From contig NZ_PJMX01000001.1 of NCBI RefSeq assembly GCF_002846415.1, forward strand, positions 124,001-188,000: DNA of 64,000 nt, in the 5' to 3' direction. A model generated the notes under the pieces. That model had not been told where the DNA came from, did no database searches, and saw nothing but the letters and a program-made list of their open reading frames with translations. Below, piece after piece: positions 33,795 to 41,837 of the stretch; position 1 is the stretch's first letter; each line of letters opens with the position of its first letter. Origin of the DNA: Streptomyces sp. TLI_146. GTDB lineage: Bacteria; Actinomycetota; Actinomycetes; Streptomycetales; Streptomycetaceae. The position numbers and the translations under genes are program-made.

Positions 33795-35249
33795 ATGCCG
33801 GATCTCTCCCGATCCCGCGAACGGGCCGAGCACCCGGGCGGCCCCACCCTCCCCTTTCCCCGGGCCAGCATGGCCGTACCGCCCCGGCCGCACGCCCACG
33901 CCGCGCCCCTGGAAGTTCTGAAGAAGGCCGTCAAGAACGGCAGTGTCGACACGGTGCTGTGCGCGGTGGTCGACCCGCACGGTCGCCTAGCGGGCAAGCG
34001 CTTCGACGCCCGGCACTTCCTGCGCCAAGTGGTGCCGCACGGCGCGGAGATGTGCGCCTACCTGCTGTCCAGCGCGATCGACATGAACCCCGCCCCTGCC
34101 GGCTCAGGGCTCGCGTCCATGGAGGGCGGATTCCCCGACTTCCATGTGATCCCTGACCTGTCGACCCTGCGGATCACCCCGTGGCTGCCGAAGGCTGCGA
34201 TCGTTCTGGCCGACGCCATGAGCGAGCGCGGGGAACCGGCTGCGCTGAACCCGCGGGAGATCCTGGGCAACCAGCTCGCCCGCCTGGCTGCCCGCGGCCT
34301 GCACGCCAAAGCAGGTCTCGAGACGGAATTCGTCCTCTACCAGGGCACCTTCGCTTCCCCCCGCACGGTCGGCGGGCCCGAACTTGCGCCGCTGACCGCA
34401 GCGGGCGGCGACTACGGGCTGCACCAGCCCCCGATCGTCGCCCGCTACCTGCGCCGGCTGGAGCACGCCCTGGCCGGTGCGGGCATGCCCGTGGAGGCAG
34501 TCAAGGGCGAAGCGGCCGCTGGCCAGTTCGAGGTCACCCTCCCCTACCAAGACGCGCTGCGAGCCTGTGACCAGCATGTCGTGTTCAAACAGGCGGCCCA
34601 GACGCTGGCCCGCCAGGCCGGGGCAGAGGCTACGTTCATGGCCGCGCCACAGACCGGCGTGGGCAGCGGCCTGCACCTGCATGTATCCCTCCACCGCGCC
34701 GGCACCCCGGTGTTCACCCACGGCGACGGAGGCGTCCTCTCACCGACCGGCGAGCGGGCCATCGCCGGGCTGCTGGACATGCTGCGCGAGCTGGCCCTCC
34801 TCTACGCGCCGAACACCAACTCCTACAAACGCTACGTACCCGGCTCGTTCGCACCCACCCGCATGGTCTGGGGCGTCGACAACCGCACGTGCGCGGTGCG
34901 CGTCGTCGGCCACGGCCCGAGCCTCCGCGCCGAGGTCCGCGTCCCCGGCGCGGACGCCAACCCCTACCTGGCTCTGGCCGCGGTAATCGCCGCCATCGTC
35001 CACGGCCTGGAACACAACCTGGTCCCGCCGCCGCGCTGGCGAGGCAACACCCACACCGCACGCGACGAGCCCGCGCTGCCCGCCAGCCTGGAGGAGGCAA
35101 TCCCGCTCCTCGAGCACAGCGCGGGCGCCGAGAAGGCCTTCGGGGAGGAGGTCGTCAGCGGCCTGCTCCACCTCGCCCAGGCTGAGCTGGACCATCAGCA
35201 GAGCACCGTGACCGACGTCGAACAGGCCCGCTGGTTCACCCACGCCTAG
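33795..35249 (+). CDS. glutamine-synthetase-family ligase (GlnA-like / gamma-glutamyl amine ligase type)
   Basis: A 484-aa GS-fold enzyme starting at the base after the permease stop. LHAKAGLETEFVLYQ has the Mg-binding E-x-E; AVKGEAAAGQFEVTLPYQDA the next Glu residues; VGSGLHLHVSLHRAG the catalytic His region; NSYKRYVPGSFAPTRMVWGV, then DNRTCAVRV the ATP/glutamate Arg site. This divergence from GSI and the pairing with an amine permease resembles the PuuA/GlnA3-type gamma-glutamylpolyamine or -ethanolamide synthetases. Which amine is used is not visible. It is unlikely to be the nitrogen-assimilating GS. Confidence 0.85.
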   Translation: MPDLSRSRERAEHPGGPTLPFPRASMAVPPRPHAHAAPLEVLKKAVKNGSVDTVLCAVVDPHGRLAGKRFDARHFLRQVVPHGAEMCAYLLSSAIDMNPAPAGSGLASMEGGFPDFHVIPDLSTLRITPWLPKAAIVLADAMSERGEPAALNPREILGNQLARLAARGLHAKAGLETEFVLYQGTFASPRTVGGPELAPLTAAGGDYGLHQPPIVARYLRRLEHALAGAGMPVEAVKGEAAAGQFEVTLPYQDALRACDQHVVFKQAAQTLARQAGAEATFMAAPQTGVGSGLHLHVSLHRAGTPVFTHGDGGVLSPTGERAIAGLLDMLRELALLYAPNTNSYKRYVPGSFAPTRMVWGVDNRTCAVRVVGHGPSLRAEVRVPGADANPYLALAAVIAAIVHGLEHNLVPPPRWRGNTHTARDEPALPASLEEAIPLLEHSAGAEKAFGEEVVSGLLHLAQAELDHQQSTVTDVEQARWFTHA

Positions 35250-35315
35250 CCCCACTCGGCCCGTGCATCGCCCTCGGCCGGGCCGTCATCCAGTCTCTGA
35301 CCAGCAAGGAATGTC

Positions 35316-36152
35316 ATGAAGTTATGTCTGAACCGGGCCACCATCGCCGCCACCTTCCCGCACCCTCTGGTCGCGCGAACCGCGGCACAGTCCGGCTTCC
35401 GGTTCCTGGACATGCCCGCCGTGCAGTGGCTCAGCGCCCTGGACGACGACCCCGGCCTGCGCGCGGTGATCGCGGACGGGCTCACGCCCCTGCACAGCCC
35501 CTGGACCCTGAAGCTGGGCTGGGACGAGGACCGCTTCGAAGCCGGACTGCACACCGCTGCCGGGCAGATGGCGGCGATGTCCGCCTTCGGCAGCCGCAGC
35601 GGATCCTTGGTCCTGCCCCGCTTCACCACCAGGCGCACCCCACTGAGCACGGCTCAGCTCCAGGACCGGATCGGCCGCACCGGCGCCCTCGCCGCCCGCC
35701 ACGGCCTCGACCTCGTCCTGAAGTTCATCGGCGTCGGCGCCCCCACCGACCAGGGCGTCCGCAGCCTGCCCGAGGCCCTCACCGTCGTGCAGGGCCTCGG
35801 CTACAACATCGGGATCCTCCTGGACACCTACCACTGGCACGCCAGCAACGGAACCCTCGCCCAGATCCACCAGATCCCACCCGGCATGCCCCTGCTCGTG
35901 CAGATCAGTGACGCCCCCGATCTCCCGCGCCCGCTGCTCACCAACGCGATGCGGACCCTGCCCGGCGACGGAGTGATCAACTGGCCGGACCTGTTGACCG
36001 CCTTGAACGAGCACGGCTATCACGGCCCGCTGTCGATCACCGTGAAACCGCGCCTGCACGGCCGGGACGTCATTGACGCTGTCCGCGCAGCCCATCAAGC
36101 CGGGCAGGCCGTGCTCGCTCATGTGCCCCTCGCCGAGGGAGCGGTGCGATGA
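35316..36152 (+). CDS. sugar phosphate isomerase/epimerase-like TIM-barrel protein
   Basis: A 278-aa protein of the AP-endonuclease-2/xylose-isomerase fold. LCLNRATIAATFPHPLVART opens the barrel, LQDRIGRTGALAARHGLDLV and LKFIG form the middle, and GILLDTYHWHASNGTLAQIH has the D-x-x-H metal-binding signature (like hydroxypyruvate isomerase and IolE). QISDAPDLPR is the usual Q-x-x-D metal site and GVINWPDLLTALNEHGYHG the C-terminal G-x-I-x-x-x-x-x-L-x-x-x-G-Y-x-G pattern. RBS AAGGAA. It follows the permease and ligase and may belong to the same small catabolic or biosynthetic unit. Confidence 0.82.
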   Translation: MKLCLNRATIAATFPHPLVARTAAQSGFRFLDMPAVQWLSALDDDPGLRAVIADGLTPLHSPWTLKLGWDEDRFEAGLHTAAGQMAAMSAFGSRSGSLVLPRFTTRRTPLSTAQLQDRIGRTGALAARHGLDLVLKFIGVGAPTDQGVRSLPEALTVVQGLGYNIGILLDTYHWHASNGTLAQIHQIPPGMPLLVQISDAPDLPRPLLTNAMRTLPGDGVINWPDLLTALNEHGYHGPLSITVKPRLHGRDVIDAVRAAHQAGQAVLAHVPLAEGAVR

Positions 36153-36313
36153 CCACGACTGCGACGAGGCCCTCTTCCCTACCCAGAGCCCCAGCGCGTA
36201 TGGATCCGACGTGGGACCTGCACGCCGCCTGCCATCAGCCATCCGCGACTGCCTTCAGCGCTGTCGAAGCCTTCCGCTCAGGGTTCCCGATCGCAACGGG
36301 AGACGCAGGATGA
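36149..36313 (+). CDS. 54-aa small protein, WhiB-like N-terminus
   Basis: A short ORF overlapping both neighbours by 4 bases (ATGA at each end), which supports translation. MDPTWDLHAACHQPSATAF resembles the first Cys region of WhiB proteins (W-x-x-x-A-A-C), but only one Cys is present and the rest of the family fold is absent. It could be a degenerate WhiB fragment or simply a coupling ORF. Not seen by tools that ignore short frames. Confidence 0.45.
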   Translation: MTTTATRPSSLPRAPARMDPTWDLHAACHQPSATAFSAVEAFRSGFPIATGDAG

Positions 36314-37188
36314 CGCTGTCCTTCCTGCCGCAGCCCGCCGCGCCCGTGCCCGACGGCCTGTTCACCCAGGCGAACTCAGCCCGGCTGACCGATTTCTGCC
36401 TGGGCGGGGGTGAGAACTACGCCGTCGACCGGACACTGGCCGCGGAGTTGTCACAAGTGGCGCCGTACTGGCGTCTGGCCGTCCTCAGCAGTCGTCTCCA
36501 CGCCCTGCTGACGGTGGGGTTGCTGGCCCGGCACGGCATCCGGCAGTACCTCGACCTCGGCTGCGGCTTCCCCCCGACGAGGCGCCCGCAATCCCTGTCG
36601 GAGCAGCCGGTGTACGAACGGGTGCGGTGCCATCGGCCGGAAGCCGTGGTGGTGACGGTCGACAGCGACCCGGTCGTCGCCGCCCACGCGCGCGCCGCGG
36701 TATTCACCCCGCGTGGCGCTCCTCCGTTCGTGGCGGCCGACCTGCGCGACGTCGCCGCCCTAGAGCCCGTCCTGAACATGTTCGATCAGGACCGGCCGAT
36801 CGCGGTGCTGCTGCACGACGTCCTTGCCTGGATCCCCGAGGACCAGGCCGTGCACGACCTGATGCGCGCGCTCCGGTGCCAGCTGCCGCCAGGCAGCGTC
36901 CTCTCTCTGACCCACGCCACCGCTGACCTGCACATCCAGTCCACCCGTGCGGCCGCAGCCGCCTACCGAAGCGCGCAGCTGACGTGGCGGCCCCGATCTG
37001 GCGCGGCCCTCACCGAGCTCCTGGGCGACTGGACGCTCCTTGGGCATCGCAGGCCGGTGCCCACCGCCCTGTGGCACCCGGCCCACCCCTTGGGCATCCT
37101 CGCGCCCTGGCAGTGCGGCGTCTACGCGCTGCTCGCCACCACCCCCCGCTCCCCTCTGCGGATCCTTGACCGCCCAGAGCGGCCATGA
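36310..37188 (+). CDS. DUF574-type SAM-dependent methyltransferase
   Basis: A 292-aa protein starting MTLSFLPQPAAPVPDGLFTQ. ANSARLTDFCLGGGENYAVD is the DUF574 opening (N-x-A-R-x-x-D-x-x-L-G-G-x-x-N-x-x-x-D), HGIRQYLDLGCGFPP the SAM motif I, VVVTVDSDPVVAAHARAAVF motif II and AADLRDVAALEPVLNMFD motif III. The family is abundant in Streptomyces, often next to XRE-DUF5753 genes as here, and its substrate is unknown. Starts inside the stop of the small ORF. Confidence 0.88.
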   Translation: MTLSFLPQPAAPVPDGLFTQANSARLTDFCLGGGENYAVDRTLAAELSQVAPYWRLAVLSSRLHALLTVGLLARHGIRQYLDLGCGFPPTRRPQSLSEQPVYERVRCHRPEAVVVTVDSDPVVAAHARAAVFTPRGAPPFVAADLRDVAALEPVLNMFDQDRPIAVLLHDVLAWIPEDQAVHDLMRALRCQLPPGSVLSLTHATADLHIQSTRAAAAAYRSAQLTWRPRSGAALTELLGDWTLLGHRRPVPTALWHPAHPLGILAPWQCGVYALLATTPRSPLRILDRPERP

Positions 37189-37271
37189 CCATGCCCTCCA
37201 ACGACCCGCCAGTCCGTGCCCTCGCCACCACTCCCGGCTCCTCCCCTCGACCTATGCCCTGGTGAGAGAAC

Positions 37272-38150
37272 ATGACCACCACACTGACCGACCCACCCGT
37301 ACGCCACCTCGTCCTCGGCGCCAACCTGGCGCACCTGCGCACCCGCTGCGCGGTAAGCCCGGTCCACGCCGCGGCCGCCGCCCGCGCGGGTACCGACGAA
37401 CTCTTCCGCTGGGAGTCCGGCCAGGCACCACCGCCGGAGCAGGCCCTGCAGCACCTGATGCACCTCTACAACCAGCCCCCGGAGCTCTTTGAGGTCCTGG
37501 CCCGCTGGGCTACCACCACTGGCGAGGACAGCACCCCCCACGCACTCCTCGACACCGCCGCCGGCTGGCAGGCCCGGCTCTCGGCGACCGAGCTCCACGC
37601 CGTGCGTGTCCGGGCATTCAGCAACTACAGCGTCCCCGCGCTCGTGCGCAGCAGGGCCTACGCGGACCACCTGGAGCGGATGCGCTCCGGTGTCCTTCCG
37701 GGGCTGGCGGCCGAGCAGCGCTGGCCCCGGCCCGTCGTCACCGGTCCCCACTCCTGGAAGCACGTCGACATCATCCTGGACGCCTCCGTACTCACCCGGC
37801 CCTTCGACGTCGAGGCCGGCAACCTCGAACCCCTGGCCGACCAGCTCAAACACCTGGTCAAGGTGGCCTACGGCGAACTCGCCGACATCCGCATCATCTC
37901 CACCGCCACCGACTACTCCGTCGACGTCGGCGACGGTGACCTCCTCGGGCTGACCCTGCCCGCTCCCCCGAGCCCCACGGTGTGGGTCCAGGTGACGCGT
38001 GGCTCCGTCACCTACCTCAACGGGCCCCAGGGCCAAGACCACTTGGCGGCGTTCGAGAAACTGAGCAGACGGGCAGAAACCCGGCCCGCCAGCGCGGTCC
38101 TGCTCCACGAGGCCGCCGCCCGTACGGCGCGGGAGGGGGCGGAGAAGTGA
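37272..38150 (+). CDS. XRE regulator with DUF5753-like domain (copy 1)
   Basis: A 292-aa protein. HTH at about 12-58 (HLVLGANLAHLRTRCAVSPV, AGTDELFRWESGQAPPPEQA); the C-terminal part has AVRVRAFSNYSVPALVRSRA (the I-x-x-x-x-x-x-x-P-x-L-x-Q/R-x-x-x-Y-A signature), YADHLERM, HVDIILDASVLTRPF, ADIRIISTATDY and SVTYLNGPQG, as in DUF5753 proteins. These regulators usually pair with a small DUF397 protein; here a multi-winged-helix gene follows instead, overlapping by 4 bases. It is a paralogue of the XRE gene at 39611. Confidence 0.88.
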   Translation: MTTTLTDPPVRHLVLGANLAHLRTRCAVSPVHAAAAARAGTDELFRWESGQAPPPEQALQHLMHLYNQPPELFEVLARWATTTGEDSTPHALLDTAAGWQARLSATELHAVRVRAFSNYSVPALVRSRAYADHLERMRSGVLPGLAAEQRWPRPVVTGPHSWKHVDIILDASVLTRPFDVEAGNLEPLADQLKHLVKVAYGELADIRIISTATDYSVDVGDGDLLGLTLPAPPSPTVWVQVTRGSVTYLNGPQGQDHLAAFEKLSRRAETRPASAVLLHEAAARTAREGAEK

Positions 38151-39604
38151 TCAAGGCGCACCTGTTGCGGCACGCACCCCCAGCTGGCCAGGTGGACGAA
38201 GGCGGCGCCCCGGAGGCGCACATTCCGCGTGGGCGCGACCTCGGCCAGGACCGGCAGCCTGCCGTGGCCAGCGCAGCCGAGTCCACCCGAGCCGCCGCGG
38301 AGAGGGCACCAGTTCGCGAGGTGGAGGCGGTGACGACGTCCGAGCCGCCCCTGTCCGCTGCCAACGGACCGCGCCCGCCGGGCCTGGAAGCGGCCATCTA
38401 CGACGCCGTACGGCTGCTGTGCGCCCGGATCACCGATGGCACCTACCCGCCCCTCGCAACCATCCCGCCGGTGCCCACCCTCGCCGCCGCCCTCGGCGTC
38501 GCACCGGTTGCACTGCACCACGCCGTGCTGTACTTCAAGGCCGCGGGCCTACTCGCCGACGACAGCGGCGCGACCCTGGTCAGTGAAAACGCGCCCGCAC
38601 GCATCACCGCGCTGACGGCCGACAGGACGCTCACCTCCCACGCGATGGACCATCCTCTCAACCCAGGCCCCAGCACCCAGCTCGCCGACCGCATCCGAGC
38701 CGACATCGCAGCCGGCGGCGGGGAGCTGGCGGCCCGGCAGCAGGCTGCCGCTCAGGTCACTCAATCCCGCCCGCCGCGGATGACCGACGCTTCGCTGACC
38801 GCGCCCCCGGCGCCGGGGCATCTGACAGAGGTAGATCGGGCCGTGGAGATGCTGTGCACGCGCATCGCGGACGGGACCTATCCCCCGCTCACCGTCACTG
38901 CCCCGCTCGTGGATCTCGCCGTCCAATTCGGCGTACCCCCGGCGGCCATCAGCCAGGCCGTGCGCCGGCTGAAAAAGAAGGGGGTCCTCACCTCAACCCG
39001 CCAAGGCGGGGCCACGATCGCCGCTGACGCGGTCGCCCAGCTCACCCAGCGTGCCGCCGTCTCCCACCCTCCAGCGGCGACGGCGCCCTCTATCAAGCAG
39101 CCGATCGCGGAGCTTGCCGCGCGCCTGCGCGATGAGATCACCGAAGGCGTCTGGCCCCAAGGGCAATTCCGCACCCGTCGCGACCTGCGCGTCGCCTACC
39201 AGGTGCCGCACCACGTTGCGGCGGGCGCGCTCAAGCTCCTGTCCGAGGAGCAGTTCCTCGAAACCCGCCGACGGGTCGGCGCGCGGCCGCTGTCTGCGGC
39301 CTCACGCCGGCCGCAGGCTTGCCTGAGTAAGGAGTTGACGCTCGCCGGCGCCGTGGAAGCGGCCATCAAGATCCGCATCGACGAGGGCACATACCCGCCG
39401 GGCACCCGCCTTCAAAGCACCGAGCTCGCAGCGGAGTTCAACGTGTCGCGCTCCACCGTCGGGAAGGCGCTCCACCAGCTGCGGGAGAAACACGTCATCG
39501 AGGGCCGGGCACAAAAGACCCGCGTACCGCAGCTCCCCCGCACCGGGCATGACCTGCCCCCCCGTGCAGTGAAGCCCCCTCTCCCTTCGACTCTGCCCAG
39601 GTGA
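38147..39604 (+). CDS. GntR-like protein with four winged-helix domains
   Basis: A 485-aa protein starting at GTG in the stop of the XRE gene. After an 80-residue linker it has wHTH1 at about 81-150 (AVRLLCARITDGTYPPLATI), a stub of another domain near 176-200 (QLADRIRADIAAGG), wHTH2 at about 225-292 (AVEMLCTRIADGTYPPLTVT), wHTH3 at about 319-382 (LRDEITEGVWPQGQFRTRRD) and wHTH4 at about 399-460 (IRIDEGTYPPGTRLQSTELA, FNVSRSTVGKALHQLREKHV). All show the GntR pattern I-x-x-G-x-Y-P-P-G...L-A...V-S...T-V...AL-x-x-L-x-x-x-G. There is no effector domain. Four domains in one chain could bind repeated sites. Confidence 0.8.
   Translation: MIKAHLLRHAPPAGQVDEGGAPEAHIPRGRDLGQDRQPAVASAAESTRAAAERAPVREVEAVTTSEPPLSAANGPRPPGLEAAIYDAVRLLCARITDGTYPPLATIPPVPTLAAALGVAPVALHHAVLYFKAAGLLADDSGATLVSENAPARITALTADRTLTSHAMDHPLNPGPSTQLADRIRADIAAGGGELAARQQAAAQVTQSRPPRMTDASLTAPPAPGHLTEVDRAVEMLCTRIADGTYPPLTVTAPLVDLAVQFGVPPAAISQAVRRLKKKGVLTSTRQGGATIAADAVAQLTQRAAVSHPPAATAPSIKQPIAELAARLRDEITEGVWPQGQFRTRRDLRVAYQVPHHVAAGALKLLSEEQFLETRRRVGARPLSAASRRPQACLSKELTLAGAVEAAIKIRIDEGTYPPGTRLQSTELAAEFNVSRSTVGKALHQLREKHVIEGRAQKTRVPQLPRTGHDLPPRAVKPPLPSTLPR
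38414..38454 (+). repeat. 41-bp direct repeat, copy A (winged-helix 1)
   Basis: Identical to 40606-40646 in the paralogous GntR-like gene; encodes LLCARITDGTYPP. Shows that the XRE/GntR-like gene pair was duplicated, with this part kept identical or recently converted. Confidence 0.9.
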
Positions 39605-39610
39605 GACACG

Positions 39611-40501
39611 ATGACGTCGACACCACATGATCCGCCCGTGAGCCTGCTGCTCCTGGGCGCCAACCTGAACTTCATGCGCCGCCTTCGCGGCGTGGGCCCG
39701 GCCCAGGCCGCGGCCGCGTCGCACGTAAGTCCAGACGAGCTCGCACGCTGGGAGTCCGGCCAGATACCGCCAGGCGAGAAGAGCCTGCGGCGATTGATGC
39801 GCCTGTACCGTCAGCCCCCTGAGATCCACAAGGTCCTGGCCGACTGGGCCACAGGCATCGGCGATGACGCCAACCAGCGCGTCCTCACGGACACCGCTCC
39901 CGGAGCCCACGACCGGCTCGTGGCCCTTGAGTTGCGGGCGGTCGGCGTCCAGGCAACCGGCAGTTGCACCTTTCCCCCACTGGTGCGCAGCAGCGCATAC
40001 GCGGACAGTCTGATACCGAGGCGTTCCCCCCTCATGGTGGGCTTGACAGACCCGGGCCGCTGGCGCCGCCCTGTCGTCACCGGCTTCCACTCCTACGGAC
40101 ACGTCGACGTCGTCCTGGAAGAATCGCTGCTCCAGCAGCCGTCCCATGGTGACCCCCGCATCCACGCCGACCAGCTGACATACCTGTGCGAGGTCGTCGA
40201 CAAGGGGCTCGCGGACATCCGCATCATCCGCACCAGCACCGGTGCCGGCACCGGCACCGGCACCGGCACGGGGGGCTATAGCGGTGATCTCCTCGGCCTG
40301 GCCATGCCCGGTCTCCACCACTCCACCGTGTGGGTCCACACCACTGCTGACTCCGCCACCTACTGCAACGGGAGCCTCGGCCGGGGGCACCAGCGCGAGT
40401 TCGATGCGATGAGCGCGCGGGCGGAGGCCCTGCCGCTCAGCACGGCTCTGCTCCACCAGGCTGCCGCCGCGTGGACGACGCGAGGGGCGCAGGCACCGTG
40501 A
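39611..40501 (+). CDS. XRE regulator with DUF5753-like domain (copy 2)
   Basis: A 296-aa paralogue of the gene at 37272: LLLGANLNFMRRLRGVGPAQ and VSPDELARWESGQIPPGEKS (HTH), GVQATGSCTFPPLVRSSAYA, HVDVVLEESLLQQPS, ADIRIIRTSTGAGTGTGTGT and SATYCNGSLGRGH. The Gly-Thr repeat at about 212-222 comes from a CACCGG hexamer run (near 40240-40270) absent in copy 1. It overlaps the following GntR-like gene by 4 bases, exactly as in copy 1. Probably a local regulator of the RiPP genes downstream. Confidence 0.87.
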   Translation: MTSTPHDPPVSLLLLGANLNFMRRLRGVGPAQAAAASHVSPDELARWESGQIPPGEKSLRRLMRLYRQPPEIHKVLADWATGIGDDANQRVLTDTAPGAHDRLVALELRAVGVQATGSCTFPPLVRSSAYADSLIPRRSPLMVGLTDPGRWRRPVVTGFHSYGHVDVVLEESLLQQPSHGDPRIHADQLTYLCEVVDKGLADIRIIRTSTGAGTGTGTGTGGYSGDLLGLAMPGLHHSTVWVHTTADSATYCNGSLGRGHQREFDAMSARAEALPLSTALLHQAAAAWTTRGAQAP

Positions 40502-41334
40502 CCAACCAGACATCCACCCCTTCCCGTTCCGCCTCTCCTTCCCTCTCCACTGCCCGCGGGACGAGTGGGCCGGACTCGCTCACGGCGATCCAGCAGGCCG
40601 TCCGACTGCTGTGCGCCCGGATCACCGATGGCACCTACCCGCCCCTGGCAACAATCCCACCGGCGCACGCCCTCGCTGTCTCCCCCGGCGTGTCCACCGC
40701 AGCCCTACGGCACGCCGTGCTGTACCTCAGCCTTGCGGGCGTGCTCTCCGGCCGTGGGAGCACAGCGATCGTGTGCCGGGACGCTCCCGCGCGGCTTGCC
40801 GCTCCTATAACCGGCAGGGCTCTCACCACCATGTGGCGCAGGAACACCCAGAGCCCGGGTCTGAGCAGCGCCCAGCTCGCCGATCGCATCCGAGCCGACG
40901 TCAAGCACAACAGGTGGCCGCGCGAGGGGACGTACACCCTGAAGGGGCTGGCCATCGTGCATCAAGTGCCGCAGACCACCCTCAACCAGGCGGTCAAGGC
41001 TTTGCGGGAAGAAGGGGTACTGGACGTCCGCACCCGCGTGGGTGTGCGCCTGGGATCCGGGCGCCCAGGGCGGGCCCAACGACGCCAGGACATGACGCTG
41101 ACGCAGAGTTCCTACACCCTCATCCGCGACCGGATCAAGGAGGGAGCCTATCCGCCCGGCAGTCGCCTGCCGTCGTCTAACCAACTGGGCCAGGAACTTC
41201 AGGTGTCCAAGAACACGGTCGCCGCAGCTCTGAACCGCCTTCGACATGAGCGGTGGCTGGACCCAGGCCGCCGTGTCATGCCCTTTGACGCTGCCCGCCC
41301 TTGTGGGAGCCCGAACACGGAGGTTGCGTCATGA
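40498..41334 (+). CDS. GntR-like protein with three winged-helix domains
   Basis: A 278-aa paralogue of the gene at 38147, GTG start in the previous stop. wHTH1 at about 28-97 (AVRLLCARITDGTYPPLATI), wHTH2 at about 127-190 (LADRIRADVKHNRWPREGTY, VPQTTLNQAVKALREEGVLD) and wHTH3 at about 199-265 (LIRDRIKEGAYPPGSRLPSS, LQVSKNTVAAALNRLRHERW). wHTH2 here is complete where copy 1 keeps only a stub. No effector domain. It is the last intact regulator before the RiPP cassette. Confidence 0.8.
   Translation: MTNQTSTPSRSASPSLSTARGTSGPDSLTAIQQAVRLLCARITDGTYPPLATIPPAHALAVSPGVSTAALRHAVLYLSLAGVLSGRGSTAIVCRDAPARLAAPITGRALTTMWRRNTQSPGLSSAQLADRIRADVKHNRWPREGTYTLKGLAIVHQVPQTTLNQAVKALREEGVLDVRTRVGVRLGSGRPGRAQRRQDMTLTQSSYTLIRDRIKEGAYPPGSRLPSSNQLGQELQVSKNTVAAALNRLRHERWLDPGRRVMPFDAARPCGSPNTEVAS
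40606..40646 (+). repeat. 41-bp direct repeat, copy B (winged-helix 1)
   Basis: Identical to 38414-38454; see that entry. Confidence 0.9.
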
Positions 41335-41560
41335 ACACCGCACACCGGCCCGTCTCCCCCCAGCAGCTACCCGACTGGCTCACCGAGGGCGCCGCGGCCG
41401 TTGACGAGGGCGGCCACGGCCGCCGGGGCATCGTGCAGTTCATCGGCGAGTGGGAGGACCCCGCCACCCGGCGCGTCGCCGACTGCGCGGTCTTTCTGCG
41501 CCCCGAGGGCGGCGGGCGGAGTGGATCGTCGCCGACCACCACACCCTCACCCAGTGCTGA
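41331..41560 (+). pseudogene. small conserved protein, frameshifted
   Basis: Starts MNTAHRPVSPQQLPDWLTEG in the stop of the GntR-like gene and reads GRRGIVQFIGEWEDPATRRV and VFLRPEGGG. The expected ending, REWIVADHHTLTQC and TGA at 41560, is in the next frame; one G appears missing near 41515. Without it the frame runs on for 250 bases and through the RiPP precursor ORF to 41810, giving a false 159-residue fusion. The intact form would be about 76 aa, a small protein type common next to DUF574 and XRE-DUF5753 genes. Function unknown. Confidence 0.55.
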
Positions 41561-41606
41561 ACACCATCAGCTTCCCACCCCGGCCAGGGGCGGGCAGGCC
41601 GGGCTG

Positions 41607-41627
41607 CCGGGGGCGAAAAGCCCCCGG
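41607..41627 (+). terminator. GC-rich hairpin upstream of precursor gene
   Basis: CCGGGGGC-GAAAA-GCCCCCGG, an 8-bp perfect stem with a 5-base loop, 70 bases before the precursor start. It may end upstream transcription so that the precursor uses its own promoter. Confidence 0.45.
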
Positions 41628-41696
41628 GCCCGGAGCACCACCGGAGGCGGGCAGCCGTCCCGCACCGTCGGACTTCCGCAGAGAAGGAGCCATCCC

Positions 41697-41810
41697 ATGG
41701 CGCAATCCAAGTCCGCCGTCGCCGCCGTCAGCGCCCAGGCGCCCGTCCAGGAGACCGATGAGGTCACCGGGCCCGTCGTGGTCGCTGTCGACGTGGAGGA
41801 CGAGGAGTAG
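41697..41810 (+). CDS. RiPP precursor peptide candidate
   Basis: A 37-aa peptide starting MAQSKSAVAAVSAQAPVQET, with AGAAGGAG 7-13 bases upstream. The second half is a G-P-V-V-V-A-V-D-V core followed by the acidic tail EDEE. It has no Cys and its Ser residues lie only in the N-terminal part. It is directly upstream of tfuA- and ycaO-type genes and followed by a strong hairpin, an arrangement typical of RiPP precursors that are made in excess of their enzymes. A YcaO-TfuA pair would act on backbone amides, which needs no Ser/Cys; the VVVAV stretch is the obvious candidate. Substrate role is inferred. Confidence 0.6.
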   Translation: MAQSKSAVAAVSAQAPVQETDEVTGPVVVAVDVEDEE

Positions 41811-41837
41811 TCCTCGCCCCTGTCCGCGCCCTGACCT

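Noticed and set aside
40240..40275. Possible CRISPR or regulatory repeat array (GGCACC units)
   Set aside because: It is a short in-frame hexamer microsatellite inside the XRE gene encoding Gly-Thr; no spacers and no cas genes.
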